Of a DNA stretch of 53,950 nucleotides, positions 44,392-53,780 are shown piece after piece. The position numbers were made by a program, and so were the translations under genes. The stretch's first letter is position 1. Every line of letters begins with the position of its first letter. A model generated the notes under the pieces. The model did not search any database, was not told the DNA's origin, and saw nothing but the letters and a program-made list of their open reading frames with translations. Origin of the DNA: Nitrospirota bacterium (GTDB taxonomy: Bacteria; Nitrospirota; Thermodesulfovibrionia; Thermodesulfovibrionales; JdFR-88); contig JAJYJB010000005.1 in NCBI GenBank assembly GCA_021789735.1, positions 1-53,950 of the forward strand. The letters are read 5' to 3'.

Positions 44392-46641
44392 ATGTCTTTA
44401 AAGCGGAAGCTCTGGCCGGTGGCGCTCGTTTGCCTCATCTTATCATTTTGGGCGGGCACTGTCGAGGGCGCACAGCCGGTCGTGACCGGCATAGAAATCA
44501 GAGGCCTTTACAGGATCGAGGAAGGCGTGGTCCGGCGCCAGATATCGCAGCAGGTCGGCCAGCCCCTTTCCCGGAAAAAGATCAGCCGGGACATAAAGAG
44601 CATTTACGCCACCGGCTATTTCAGGGACGTGAAGGTCGAGGGACTGCCTTCTGAGGGCGGCATCAAGCTCATTTACGCGGTCAAGGAAAAGCCCACCATA
44701 GCCGGGGTCAATATTTACGGCAACAAGCAGATAAAACTCCAGGACATAAGAAAACAGGTCAGCATAACGCCCGGTTCCGTGGCCGATACCGTCCTTATAA
44801 ACGACAATGCCCTCAAGATAAAGTACTATTACGAATCCGAGGGCTTCAGCCTCACCCAGGTGGTGCCGGTAGTCAGGATACTGAGCGGAAACCGCGCGGA
44901 CCTCACCTATGTGATAAAAGAAGGCCCCAAGATAAAGATCAGGAAAATAAGGTTCATAGGCAACAAGGCGCTTACAAGCAGCGAGATAAAAAAGGTAATG
45001 AAGAGCAAGCAGCGGTGGTTCTTCTCATTCCTCACAAAAAGCGGATATTACAAAAAGGACGATCTCCTTGCCGACAGTGACCGCATAAGGGACCTCTATT
45101 ACGACCGCGGGTACATACAGGCGGTAGTCTCGCCTCCGCAGACCACCCTTTCGCGGGACAAGAAATGGGCCACCATCACGTACCGGATAACCGAAGGCAA
45201 CCAGTTCAGGATATCGGCCATAAGCATCAAGGGCAACAAGGTCATAAGCACCGGGGTGCTTGCGCACCTGCTTAAGTCCGAGGTGGGAAAGCCGGTCAGC
45301 CGGAAGCTCGTCCAGGAGGATGTCGTGGACCTTACGGAGCAGTACTCCGAGCACGGTTACGCCCTTGCGGTCGTAAACCCGGAGCTGGTGCCGGACCTGG
45401 CCAAAAAGACGGTCTCCATCACCTTCCAGATAGACGAAGGGGCGCTCTACCGCGTGGGGAGGATAGAGATATCCGGAAACCAGAAGACAAGGGACTGGGT
45501 CATAAGAAGGGAAATCCTCCTGAACGAGGGGGACATCTTCAACAGCGCGCTGCTCAGGAAGAGCTACGAGAACCTGAACAACCTCAACTACTTCAGCAGC
45601 GTCACCATGAACCCCCAGCCCGTGCCCACGACAAAGCAGGTGAACCTGGCCGTGAACGTGAAGGAAAAGCCGACCGGCTTTTTGAGCGTTGGCGGCGGGT
45701 ACAGCTCCGTCGACAAGCTGATAGGAATGGTCAACATATCGCAGGCCAACCTGGGGGGCAGGGGCGAGTCCCTGAAACTGAGCGGCGAGCTTGGCGGGCT
45801 TTCCAGTTACTATGAGCTCTCCTTCAATGAACCCTGGCTGTTTGGCCACAGGCTGTCCCTTTCCACTTCCATCTTCAAGCAGAACCAGGACTACCTCGAC
45901 TATACCCAGGAGGCCAGCGGCTTTGACGTTAGCCTGAGCAGGGCCATATCCGCGAACACCTGGCTGAGCACCCAGTACAGGTTCGAATACGACACGATAA
46001 CGGGGATATTGAATTCCGCTTCCCCCGTGATACAGCAGCAGGTCGGCTCCAAGCTCACAAGCAGCATAACCCCCGGCATCGTCAGGGACACCAGGGACAA
46101 CTACCTGCTGCCGCACACGGGCTCAAGGAACAGCCTCTACGTCACTTTTGCCGGCCTTGGCGGCGACAACAAGTTCCTCAAGGCGGTCGGCGAGTCCGAA
46201 TGGTTTTTCCCTGTATCCAGAACAACCACACTCTCTCTCCGCGGTATAATAGGGTACAGCACCGGCCTGTTCGGTTCGGACATGCCGCTTTATGACAGGT
46301 TTTACGTCGGCGGCATTTACACCATAAGGGGCCTTGGATTTGGCGACGCGGGGCCGCAGGACATCAACGGAGAACCCATCGGCGGATTAAATGAAATGGT
46401 GGGCAACGTGACTTACATCTATCCCCTGATCAGCGCCTTCAAGCTGTACGGGGACGTCTTTTTTGACACAGGTTCCGCTTATGACAGCCTCTTGCCGAGG
46501 GACATCAGGTACACGACAGGCACCGGCCTGAGATGGATATCCCCGATCGGCCCGATAAGGATAGAATGGGGATGGGACTTAAACAAGAAGCCGGATGAAA
46601 AATCTAACAGGGTGGACTTCACCTTCGGCACGTTCTTCTAG
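44392..46641 (+). CDS. bamA: Outer membrane protein assembly factor BamA
   Basis: 749 residues. A signal peptide (cut near VEGA about 26) is followed by five POTRA domains (about 28-350; repeats such as VVTGIEIRGLYRIEEGVV, TIAGVNIYGNKQI and VGRIEISGNQKTRDWVIRREI) and a 16-strand barrel with the YTIRGLGFGD loop-6 motif and a terminal FTFGTFF. BamA folds and inserts barrel proteins. The start is the ATG after AGGGGAGG; the frame is open far upstream into the divergent gene, but that part is not coding. ompH and lpxD follow, the usual envelope cluster order. Confidence 0.96.
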   Translation: MSLKRKLWPVALVCLILSFWAGTVEGAQPVVTGIEIRGLYRIEEGVVRRQISQQVGQPLSRKKISRDIKSIYATGYFRDVKVEGLPSEGGIKLIYAVKEKPTIAGVNIYGNKQIKLQDIRKQVSITPGSVADTVLINDNALKIKYYYESEGFSLTQVVPVVRILSGNRADLTYVIKEGPKIKIRKIRFIGNKALTSSEIKKVMKSKQRWFFSFLTKSGYYKKDDLLADSDRIRDLYYDRGYIQAVVSPPQTTLSRDKKWATITYRITEGNQFRISAISIKGNKVISTGVLAHLLKSEVGKPVSRKLVQEDVVDLTEQYSEHGYALAVVNPELVPDLAKKTVSITFQIDEGALYRVGRIEISGNQKTRDWVIRREILLNEGDIFNSALLRKSYENLNNLNYFSSVTMNPQPVPTTKQVNLAVNVKEKPTGFLSVGGGYSSVDKLIGMVNISQANLGGRGESLKLSGELGGLSSYYELSFNEPWLFGHRLSLSTSIFKQNQDYLDYTQEASGFDVSLSRAISANTWLSTQYRFEYDTITGILNSASPVIQQQVGSKLTSSITPGIVRDTRDNYLLPHTGSRNSLYVTFAGLGGDNKFLKAVGESEWFFPVSRTTTLSLRGIIGYSTGLFGSDMPLYDRFYVGGIYTIRGLGFGDAGPQDINGEPIGGLNEMVGNVTYIYPLISAFKLYGDVFFDTGSAYDSLLPRDIRYTTGTGLRWISPIGPIRIEWGWDLNKKPDEKSNRVDFTFGTFF

Positions 46642-46812
46642 GACCTGTCTGAAGTCGATTTTGAAGCGAAAGAGAGGTGGAATTGCGGCAGACAGGGAAG
46701 AAATGAGAAACCGCCCGGAGGCGCGGCAGCGCTGCGCCCAAGGATGGTTTGTCCCTTGATGGCTCGCGATTCCAGCCCCTTGCAGCCAGGAGCGGCTTTT
46801 GAGATGGGTTCC
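46641..46812. repeat. MITE-like dispersed element, copy 2
   Basis: About 172 bp starting on the last base of the bamA stop codon. Ends: left GGACCTGTCTGAAGTC and right TTTTGAGATGGGTTCC, an imperfect inverted repeat. It aligns with 29845-30022. It separates bamA from ompH, so the two are not tightly coupled here. Confidence 0.65.
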
Positions 46813-46872
46813 AGACGGATGAGTGCCGGTGAAAGCAAAATAAATAAAAGTCAGCCAAAAGGAGAAAGAACA

Positions 46873-47442
46873 ATGAAGAAAGCGATACTTATGGCAGCGG
46901 CGATGCTTCTTATTGCCGTGCAGGTTGCGGTGGCCCAGCCCGCCTTGGCCGCGGGCAAAAACGACAAGGACAAGATAGGTTATGTGGACCTCCAGAGGGC
47001 CCTTAACGATTGCAACGAGGGCAAGGCCGCCAAGGTCGAACTCCAGGCAGAGATGAAGGGCATGCAGGCCAACATAGACAAAAAGATTGCGGAGCGGGAC
47101 AAACTGAAGGCCGAGCTCGAAAGGCAGTCCTCCGTCCTTTCCCCAAAGGCGAAAAAGGCGAAAGAGGCCACCCTCGAAAAGCTGACTGCGGACACGCAGC
47201 AGCTCATAACGGAGTCCAACCAGGACATGCAGCAGAAGCAGCGTGAAAAAGAGGTGGTCATCCTCAAGAGGATAAAGGCCGCCATAGACCAGATAGGCAA
47301 GAAGGACCACTATATGGTGATCCTGCCGTCCGACGTTATCCTGTACTCGAACGGGGCGAAGGAGATCACCGATGATGTGATACAGACGGTCAACCAGATG
47401 CCCTCGGCCCCGGCACAGGCGCCGGCCAAGACGGGCAAATAA
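46873..47442 (+). CDS. OmpH/Skp-family periplasmic chaperone
   Basis: 189 residues. A signal peptide (KKAILMAAAMLLIAVQVAVAQPALA) is followed by IGYVDLQRALNDCNEGKAAK, the family opening, then a long coiled-coil arm (about 60-140) and a C-terminal strand region (DHYMVILPSDVILYSNGAKEITDDVI). Skp trimers hold unfolded outer-membrane proteins for BamA. AAGGAG lies 9 bases before ATG; the frame is open upstream into the repeat. Confidence 0.92.
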   Translation: MKKAILMAAAMLLIAVQVAVAQPALAAGKNDKDKIGYVDLQRALNDCNEGKAAKVELQAEMKGMQANIDKKIAERDKLKAELERQSSVLSPKAKKAKEATLEKLTADTQQLITESNQDMQQKQREKEVVILKRIKAAIDQIGKKDHYMVILPSDVILYSNGAKEITDDVIQTVNQMPSAPAQAPAKTGK

Positions 47443-47470
47443 AGACCGGCCTCTTTTGCCGGGTCTTTTT
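47441..47470 (+). terminator. Terminator or attenuator between ompH and lpxD
   Basis: AAAGACC-GGC pairs with GCCG-GGTCTTT (one bulged G), ending in TTTTT. lpxD begins 15 bases later, so some read-through is likely. Confidence 0.55.
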
Positions 47471-47484
47471 GCCCCATTTTCCGG

Positions 47485-48519
47485 ATGAAACTCTCTGAGA
47501 TAGCAAGCCTGCTTGGCGGCAGGCTCCAAGGGGACCCCGATGCTGAGATCATCGGGGTCTCCGGCATAGAGGACGCCGGCCCGCGGGACATTACCTACCT
47601 GCTCAAGCCGTCCCTTGCCGGGCAGGCGGAGGGCTCCTCCGCCGCCTGCGTCATGGTAAAGGAGTTCCTGCCCGGCCTCAAAAAAAGCCAGCTCCTGGTG
47701 GACGACCCGCAGCTTGCCTTCGTCCGGCTGCTGGAGCATTTCCATGCCGCAAGCCGCCCTCCGGCTGGCGTAAGCGGCCAGGCTTTCGTATCGGACGGGG
47801 CGGAGATAGACGGCCAGGCGGCCGTGCTGCCATTCGCCTTCATAGGGGAAGGCGCCCGCATAGGCGCGGGCAGCGTGCTTCACCCTGGCGTTTACGTCGG
47901 GGTGGGCTCAAAGATAGGGCGGGACTGCACCTTGTACCCCAACGTCACCGTGCGCGAGGGCGTCGCCATCGGGGACAGGGTAAGGATACATGCCGGAAGC
48001 GTGATAGGGGCAGACGGCTTCGGCTACATCATACGGGAGGGAAGGCACATCAAGATCCCCCAGGTCGGAGGGGTCGTGATCGAGGACGACGTGGAGATAG
48101 GGGCGTGCACCACGATAGACCGCGCCACCACCGGCAACACGCTCATAGGCAGGGGCGCAAAGATAGACAACCTGGTGCAGATAGCACATAACGTAAAGAT
48201 AGGGGCCGGCTCCATTGTGGTTGCGCAGGCCGGGGTGGCCGGCAGCTCCACGCTTGGCAACTATGTGATAGTGGCCGGACAGGCCGGCATAGCCGACCAT
48301 GTCCGCATCGAGGACGGCGCCGTCGTGGGCGCGAACTCTGGCGTTATGCCAGGCACGAGTCTTTCAAAGGGGGCTTATGCGGGCTCCCCCGTGATGCCGC
48401 ACAGGCAGTGGCTCAAGGCCATGTCGCTCACGGCCAGGCTGCCCGAGATGAACAAGGCCCTGCAGGACCTTGAAAAAAGGCTATCAGGACTTGAAAGGAG
48501 GCTTTTGAGCGAGAAATGA
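47485..48519 (+). CDS. lpxD: UDP-3-O-acylglucosamine N-acyltransferase
   Basis: 344 residues; third step of lipid A synthesis, adding a second acyl chain at the amine. The N-terminal uridine-binding domain (about 1-100) is followed by a left-handed beta-helix of hexapeptide repeats ([22 protein letters not shown] onward) and a C-terminal helix. The catalytic histidine is in QIAHNVKIG. No Shine-Dalgarno is seen before the ATG. It overlaps fabZ by 4 bases. Confidence 0.95.
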   Translation: MKLSEIASLLGGRLQGDPDAEIIGVSGIEDAGPRDITYLLKPSLAGQAEGSSAACVMVKEFLPGLKKSQLLVDDPQLAFVRLLEHFHAASRPPAGVSGQAFVSDGAEIDGQAAVLPFAFIGEGARIGAGSVLHPGVYVGVGSKIGRDCTLYPNVTVREGVAIGDRVRIHAGSVIGADGFGYIIREGRHIKIPQVGGVVIEDDVEIGACTTIDRATTGNTLIGRGAKIDNLVQIAHNVKIGAGSIVVAQAGVAGSSTLGNYVIVAGQAGIADHVRIEDGAVVGANSGVMPGTSLSKGAYAGSPVMPHRQWLKAMSLTARLPEMNKALQDLEKRLSGLERRLLSEK

Positions 48520-48947
48520 TAAATATCAGAGAGATCGAGTCCATACTTCCCCACAGGTTCCCTTTCCTGCTCGTTGACAGGATAACGGAGATGGTGCCGG
48601 GAGAAAAGGCCACGGGGATAAAGAACGCCACCATCAATGAGCATTTTTTCGCCGGCCATTTCCCCGGGAACCCCATCATGCCGGGCGTCCTCATAATAGA
48701 GGCGCTGGCCCAGACGGCGGGGGTGCTAGCCTTCAAGTCCGGCATGCAGGGCAAGGCGGTGTACTTCATGAGCATAGACAAGGTGAAGTTCAGAAAGCCG
48801 GTGGTGCCCGGGGACCAGGTGCAGCTCCAGGTAAAGGTCCTGCAGCACAGGGACAAGGTCTGGAAATTCGCTGGCCGCGCGGTAGTGGACTCCAAGGTGG
48901 CGGCGGAGGCCGAGTTCACCGCCATGGTGACGGACAGGGAGATATGA
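48516..48947 (+). CDS. fabZ: 3-hydroxyacyl-ACP dehydratase FabZ
   Basis: 143 residues of hot-dog fold. [13 protein letters not shown] holds the catalytic histidine and [27 protein letters not shown] the helix with the catalytic glutamate. It diverts hydroxyacyl-ACP to fatty acids rather than lipid A, and sits between lpxD and lpxA as in most Gram-negatives. AGGAGG in the lpxD end and an ATGA overlap couple the two. Confidence 0.96.
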   Translation: MINIREIESILPHRFPFLLVDRITEMVPGEKATGIKNATINEHFFAGHFPGNPIMPGVLIIEALAQTAGVLAFKSGMQGKAVYFMSIDKVKFRKPVVPGDQVQLQVKVLQHRDKVWKFAGRAVVDSKVAAEAEFTAMVTDREI

Positions 48948-48951
48948 AAAA

Positions 48952-49749
48952 ATGAAAATCCATCCTACGGCCTCCGTGCACGAGAGGGCTTCTATCGCCA
49001 GGGACGCGCAGATCGGCCCCTACTGCATCATAGGCGAAGGCGCAAAGATCGGCCACAGTGTAAAGCTTTCCAACAATGTGGTCATAGAGGGGGACACGGA
49101 GATAGGCCAGGGCTGCACGATCTACCCCTTTGCCGTTATCGGGCTGCCGCCCCAGGACATGAAGTACGCCGGGGAGAAGACCAGCGTGAAGATCGGCAGC
49201 GGCAACATCATAAGGGAATACGTCAGCATTCACAGGGGTTCTGTCGGCTCGGAGGGGGTCACTCTGCTTGGCGACAACAACTATATAATGGCTTACACGC
49301 ACATAGCCCACGACTGCAAAATAGGCAGCAACGTGGTGATGGCAAACTCTGTCACCATGGCCGGGCACGTCCAGGTGGATGACAACGCGATACTGGGCGG
49401 CGTCATCGCCATTCACCAGTTCACCCGCATAGGCGCCTTTTCAATGACGGGCGGGTTCAGCGGCATAGGGCAGGACATACCGCCCTACACAATAGCGTCG
49501 GGCGCAAGGGCGCAGCTTTACGGCCTCAACCTGGTGGGCCTTAAGCGGCACGGCTTCTCCAAGGAGACCATAGCGGACCTCTCCAGGGCCTACAAGATCC
49601 TTTTCAGGAGCAAGCATACGCTGAAGGAAGCGATAAAAAAGGTGCAGGAAGACCTGCCGGAATCCCCGGAGATAGTGCGCCTCCTGGAGTTCGTTAAGAC
49701 CTCAAAACGCGGCATCTGCCGGCCCACGGCCGCCAAGGCCCCCTTCTAG
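48952..49749 (+). CDS. lpxA: UDP-N-acetylglucosamine acyltransferase
   Basis: 265 residues; first step of lipid A synthesis. Hexapeptide beta-helix (IHPTASVHERASIARDAQIGPYCIIG), VIGLPPQDMKY, the catalytic histidine in YTHIAHDCKIG and HQFTRIGAFSMTGGFSGIGQDIPPY, then a C-terminal helical bundle. It starts 4 bases after fabZ. Confidence 0.96.
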   Translation: MKIHPTASVHERASIARDAQIGPYCIIGEGAKIGHSVKLSNNVVIEGDTEIGQGCTIYPFAVIGLPPQDMKYAGEKTSVKIGSGNIIREYVSIHRGSVGSEGVTLLGDNNYIMAYTHIAHDCKIGSNVVMANSVTMAGHVQVDDNAILGGVIAIHQFTRIGAFSMTGGFSGIGQDIPPYTIASGARAQLYGLNLVGLKRHGFSKETIADLSRAYKILFRSKHTLKEAIKKVQEDLPESPEIVRLLEFVKTSKRGICRPTAAKAPF

Positions 49750-49755
49750 CCGGAA

Positions 49756-50577
49756 GTGAAGACCGTGGGGCTCATAGCTGGCATGGGCAAACTGCCCCGC
49801 CTGATCGCAAAGGACGCCAGGCAGCGGGGGTACAGGGTTGTGGCCGTGGGGCTGGAGCCCGTGGTGGACGACGAAAAGCTTGAGGGCGCGGTGGACGTTA
49901 TGGAACGGATAAACGTGGGCAAGCTGGACAGGGTGATAAAGACCCTCAGGCAAAACGGCGTGACCGAGGCCGTGATGGCGGGCAAGGTGCCAAAGGAACT
50001 GCTGTACAAAAGCCGCATCACCCCGGACTTAAGGGCGGTAAAGCTGCTGTGGAAGCTCAAGGACAGGAGCGATGACACCCTCATGCTTGCCATCACCGGG
50101 GAGCTTGAGAAAGACGGCATCAGGCTCCTTGAGACCGCGGCCTTCTGCTCCGGCCTGCTTGCCCCTGAGGGCGGGATGACCAGAAGACAGCCCACCAGGG
50201 CCCAGTGGAAAGACATAGAGTGGGGTTATGGCCTGGCGAAGGAGATGGGGCGGCTCGACATCGGGCAGACTGTGGTGGTCAAGGACCGGGCGGTGATGGC
50301 GGTGGAGGCCATCGAGGGCACGGACAGGGCAATAAAAAGGGGCGGCAAACTGGCCGGGGGCGGGGCCGTCGTGGTGAAGACCGCGAAGCCCGGACAGGAC
50401 CTGCGCTTCGATGTGCCCGCAGTCGGCCTGAGCACGATCCAGTCAATGATAGAGGCGGAGGCCGTGGTGCTGGCCGTTGAGGCCGGGGCCACTCTCATTC
50501 TAGAGAAAGAGAAATTCATAGAGCATGCCGACGAGGCCGGGATAGCCGTCGTGGGCTACCGCCCGGGCAGCAAATAG
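49756..50577 (+). CDS. lpxI: UDP-2,3-diacylglucosamine pyrophosphatase LpxI
   Basis: 273 residues. GLIAGMGKLPRLIAKDAR at the N-terminus and VVVKDRAVMAVEAIEGTDRAIKRGG in the C-terminal domain are hallmarks of LpxI (former DUF1009), which makes lipid X where LpxH is absent. QLDLRFDVPAVG-like and TIQSMIEAEAVVLAVEAGATL stretches complete it. Start is GTG 49756, 6 bases after lpxA, with CGGAAG near it. It closes the lipid A operon. Confidence 0.93.
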   Translation: MKTVGLIAGMGKLPRLIAKDARQRGYRVVAVGLEPVVDDEKLEGAVDVMERINVGKLDRVIKTLRQNGVTEAVMAGKVPKELLYKSRITPDLRAVKLLWKLKDRSDDTLMLAITGELEKDGIRLLETAAFCSGLLAPEGGMTRRQPTRAQWKDIEWGYGLAKEMGRLDIGQTVVVKDRAVMAVEAIEGTDRAIKRGGKLAGGGAVVVKTAKPGQDLRFDVPAVGLSTIQSMIEAEAVVLAVEAGATLILEKEKFIEHADEAGIAVVGYRPGSK

Positions 50578-50817
50578 AAAATTTTTCCAGGCCGCGTCCG
50601 CCCCGGGATTTTTCCCTGTCTACCTTCCTGCCCTGACAAAAAAAGCTTCTTCGTGCTTCCCCCATTCTTTCACAGCCGCCGGAGCGCCATAGCGCCATTT
50701 TCGCACCGGTCCGGACCGAAGATGCAGCAATTTATTCCCGTGCATTTCCAGATCACTTGTCAGGGGTTGGGGCGCAAAGGTTCAGCAATGATTTGTCCAT
50801 GCCTTACCCTGTCCGGC

Positions 50818-50862
50818 TTGACTCCGCACGTGGATTGAAAATATACTGAACAGATGTTCAGT
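50818..50862 (+). promoter_or_regulatory. tetR-emrB promoter with palindromic operator
   Basis: TTGACT (50818-50823), 18-base spacer, TATACT (50842-50847). The perfect palindrome ACTGAACAGATGTTCAGT (50845-50862) overlaps the -10 box and start site, where a TetR repressor would shut off its own operon. The rest of 50578-50974 shows no gene. Confidence 0.7.
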
Positions 50863-50974
50863 CCAGGCGCCGAGGTCTGTAAAACGCGCCTGCGGCGCAA
50901 GAATTTCTGAAAGATTCCAGGGGCCGGGGACGCAAAACAGGTCCGCGCCGCAAACAGGGGAGGCGAAAGGATTT

Positions 50975-51589
50975 TTGAAAAAACCGGGTCTTGCCGCGAC
51001 AAAAAAAAGCATCCTTGAGGCCGCCGAGCAGCTTTTTGCCGAAGAGGGCTACGCCGGAGCTACCATCAGGAAGGTCGCGGCCCGCGCAGGCCTGAGCATC
51101 GGCACTATCTACCTTTATTACAGGAACAAGGAGGACCTCTACTCGGGGCTCTTCCGGCGGCAGCTGGACAGTTTCTCCGCCATGACCGAGCCCCTCAGGG
51201 AACAGGAGCCCGTTGCCGCACTGAGGGGGCTCATGGACAGCTATCTGGGCTACGCGGACAAAAAGGCGAAGCTGGTCTCACGGCAAATAAAGGAGTACGA
51301 CCTGGAAATAAGGAAGCCTTTAAAAAAAGCTTTTTTCGATTCCCAAAAAAAGCTCATCGCTGACATACTCAAAAAAGGGGTCAGGGAAAAAGTTTTCAGG
51401 CAAATGGACTGCGAGGCAACGGCGTCGGCCCTTTTTTATTGCCTCAGGGGCATGATACTGGCCCAACTCTCCGGAGACCTGGGCGCGGCGGACGGGCCTG
51501 CGGCGGAAAACAAAAACCCCTGCGAGCTTTTTCTGCTTGGGTTGCTCAAGGACCGGCGCGCCACGCAAAAGGGGTGCGGGCGGCCGTGA
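50975..51589 (+). CDS. TetR-family repressor
   Basis: 204 residues. The helix-turn-helix is ILEAAEQLFAEEGYAGATIRKVAARAGLSIGTIYLYYRNKEDL (about 13-55); the rest is the ligand-binding helical domain. It most likely represses the overlapping exporter gene and itself through the palindrome at 50845-50862. The start is TTG 50975 with AAAGGA close before it. Confidence 0.9.
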   Translation: MKKPGLAATKKSILEAAEQLFAEEGYAGATIRKVAARAGLSIGTIYLYYRNKEDLYSGLFRRQLDSFSAMTEPLREQEPVAALRGLMDSYLGYADKKAKLVSRQIKEYDLEIRKPLKKAFFDSQKKLIADILKKGVREKVFRQMDCEATASALFYCLRGMILAQLSGDLGAADGPAAENKNPCELFLLGLLKDRRATQKGCGRP

Positions 51590-53139
51590 ACGGCGGAACG
51601 CAGGCCGGCAAGTGGCTCATATCGCTCACTGTCATAATGGGGACCATCATGGCCGCCCTGGACATAAGCATTGTCAATGTGGCCCTGCCTTACATGAGGG
51701 GCAACCTGGGGGCATCGGTGGAGGAGATAACGTGGGTCTCCACCGGCTACATACTTTCAAACGTTATCATCATGCCCCTTGTCGGCATGATGAGCGCCCG
51801 GTTCGGGCGGAAACGCTTTTACGTGCTCTCCATCTCCCTTTTTGTGGCAAGCTCGCTGCTCTGCGCCATGTCGTGGGACCTGACATCTCTGGTCCTCTTC
51901 AGGATAATCCAGGGCGTGGGCGGCGGGGCGATCATTCCGCTTGGCCAGGCGATACTGAGGGAAAGCTTCCCTCCCGAGGAGCAGGGGATGGCGATGGGCA
52001 TATACGGCTTCGGGGTTGTCCTTGGCCCGGCTTTCGGCCCCGTCCTTGGCGGGTGGCTTACCGACAATTTTTCCTGGCGCATGATATTCCTCATAAACAT
52101 TCCAATAGGAATTTTGAACCTTATCCTGGTCTCCCGTTTCCTCCATGACCCGTCATACCTGAAGCGGGAGAAGGGAAAGATTGACCTGCTGGGCCTGGGG
52201 TTTCTGGTCCTGGGGCTTGGCGCGCTCCAGCTCATGCTCGAAAAAGGCGAGACCAAGGACTGGCTGCAGTCGAATTTCATAGTCTATCTCGCCGTCATCT
52301 CTGTTCTGGGGATCATATTTTTCATCTGGCGCGAGCTCGCCGTGGACAAGCCGGCCGTGGACCTGCGGGTGCTTAAAAACCTGTCCTTCGCTTCCGGGAC
52401 GGTCCTCATGGGCATCCTGGGGCTGGGCCAGTATGCCGCGCTTTTCATCCTCCCGCTGTTTCTCCAGCAGCTTCTGGGCTATCCCGCTCTTGACTCGGGA
52501 CTGGTGCTTTTGCCACGGGGCCTTTGCATGTCGATAGTCATGCCCATTGCCGGAAACTTGTACAACAGGCTTGGCCCAAAAATTTTAATAGGGACCGGCC
52601 TCGTTGTCGTGGCGTTCTCTTTCTGGCAGCTTTCGGTGATGTCGCTCAGGGTAGGTTTCTGGGACCTCTTCATCCCCAATCTGCTGCAGGGGGGAGGGTT
52701 CGGTTTGATCTTTGTCGCCCTGAGCACTTCCGTGCTGGCGACGATAGAGAAGTCCCGGATGACGGCGGCCGCGGGTCTCTTCAACGTGGTCAGGCAGGTC
52801 TTCGGAAGCGTCGGCATAGCTATCGCCGCCACCGTCCTTTCAAGGGGGGAGCAGATTTACAGGGCCAGTCTCGTGGATAACCTGAGCGTATTTAACCCCG
52901 GCATGACGCACCGGCTGAAGGCCCTCACGGCAGCCATGGCGGTCAGGGGGTCATACCTCTACATGCCCCGCCAAAAGGCGCTTGGTTCGCTCAACAGCCA
53001 GCTCATGAGGCAGGCCAGCATGCTCGCCTACAACCATATCTTTCTGCTTGTGACCGGGGTGTTCGTGCTGTGCATCCCGCTTGTCTTCCTGCTGAGGGGG
53101 CACTCCGAGCCGGCAGAAAAAGAGCTGGTCCTGGACTGA
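51586..53139 (+). CDS. DHA2-family multidrug exporter (EmrB-like)
   Basis: 517 residues from GTG 51586, which overlaps the tetR stop (GTGA). About 14 membrane helices; LDISIVNVALPYMRGNLGASVEEITWVSTGYIL is the DHA2 signature, then ARFGRKRFYVLS and GPVLGGWLTDNFSWRMIFLINIPIG (motif C region). It expels drugs or toxic compounds with proton motive force. The EmrA-type membrane fusion partner is not in this window, so it may work alone or with a partner elsewhere. Confidence 0.9.
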   Translation: MNGGTQAGKWLISLTVIMGTIMAALDISIVNVALPYMRGNLGASVEEITWVSTGYILSNVIIMPLVGMMSARFGRKRFYVLSISLFVASSLLCAMSWDLTSLVLFRIIQGVGGGAIIPLGQAILRESFPPEEQGMAMGIYGFGVVLGPAFGPVLGGWLTDNFSWRMIFLINIPIGILNLILVSRFLHDPSYLKREKGKIDLLGLGFLVLGLGALQLMLEKGETKDWLQSNFIVYLAVISVLGIIFFIWRELAVDKPAVDLRVLKNLSFASGTVLMGILGLGQYAALFILPLFLQQLLGYPALDSGLVLLPRGLCMSIVMPIAGNLYNRLGPKILIGTGLVVVAFSFWQLSVMSLRVGFWDLFIPNLLQGGGFGLIFVALSTSVLATIEKSRMTAAAGLFNVVRQVFGSVGIAIAATVLSRGEQIYRASLVDNLSVFNPGMTHRLKALTAAMAVRGSYLYMPRQKALGSLNSQLMRQASMLAYNHIFLLVTGVFVLCIPLVFLLRGHSEPAEKELVLD

Positions 53140-53359
53140 CAAAAAAAACCGGGTTCATAAGCCGGCCCGCCGAAGTCAGGTGTTCCGCCGGCTAACGAAA
53201 AAAAATTGTTCCTCGTGGATTCGGACCCTGGCAAATTATTTTCGGAACTCGATACTGGCCGGGCATCGATGTGCGCGCGATGTAGCCCCTTCAACTCCGC
53301 ACTTTTGGGTGAAGTCGGCGAATACAATAATGCGTCCCGTACACCACATCCTTTAATTT

Positions 53360-53367
53360 GTTATAAT
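53360..53367 (+). promoter_or_regulatory. Extended -10 promoter at the AT-rich edge
   Basis: GTTATAAT with a TG just before it (53359-53367) forms a consensus extended -10. It should start a transcript near 53374, about 70 bases before the 109-residue gene. The gap 53140-53444 otherwise holds an AGCCGGC/GCCGGCT inverted repeat (53160-53193), a possible end of the exporter transcript. Confidence 0.45.
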
Positions 53368-53444
53368 CGTTCAGGTTTCTTTTGGAATTTTAGGCGTGTT
53401 CTTTAAAAATAGGCCCAATGAGTTTCAAGCTTAGGTAATAAATT

Positions 53445-53774
53445 ATGAAATATTTCGTATATTGCAAAGAGCATTCCGGAGAAAAAATATATGTAAATTT
53501 TGGCAAAGACGAGCCGACAGATAGAAACCAAATATCTTATTTCTGTTTTTCTTTAATATGCCCAACAAACGGCCGTTCATCTGATTACAACGTCAACAAT
53601 ATCATGGCCGAGCAAGGATTTCCTTTGGGTAGCACTTTAGCTGGTGCATTCTTGTTCGTTATCGATCCAGCACTTGGGCTTTTGGGGTTGCTGGGGGGGT
53701 TATTGGGAGGTGCTAAAACCGAGCAGCAAAAAGTCGAAGCATTTAATAACTCAACTAAAAAATCATTTTATTAA
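53445..53774 (+). CDS. Unrecognised 109-residue protein with a glycine-rich hydrophobic segment
   Basis: I do not recognise this protein. The first about 60 residues are polar with four cysteines (YCKEH, YFCFSLICPT). Residues about 61-91 are a hydrophobic stretch, GSTLAGAFLFVIDPALGLL, continuing as GLLGGLLGGA, like a glycine-zipper membrane segment. The tail is polar (VEAFNNSTKKSF). Base composition is clearly more AT-rich than the rest of the window, with different codon use. TTAGGT precedes the ATG by 9 bases. It is followed 7 bases later by another gene start, suggesting an operon. Confidence 0.6.
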   Translation: MKYFVYCKEHSGEKIYVNFGKDEPTDRNQISYFCFSLICPTNGRSSDYNVNNIMAEQGFPLGSTLAGAFLFVIDPALGLLGLLGGLLGGAKTEQQKVEAFNNSTKKSFY

Positions 53775-53780
53775 TTCCTG

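Noticed and set aside
53206..53406. 66-codon frame starting with TTG after the exporter gene
   Set aside because: No ribosome-binding site, spans the extended -10 promoter of the next gene, and has no protein-like pattern.
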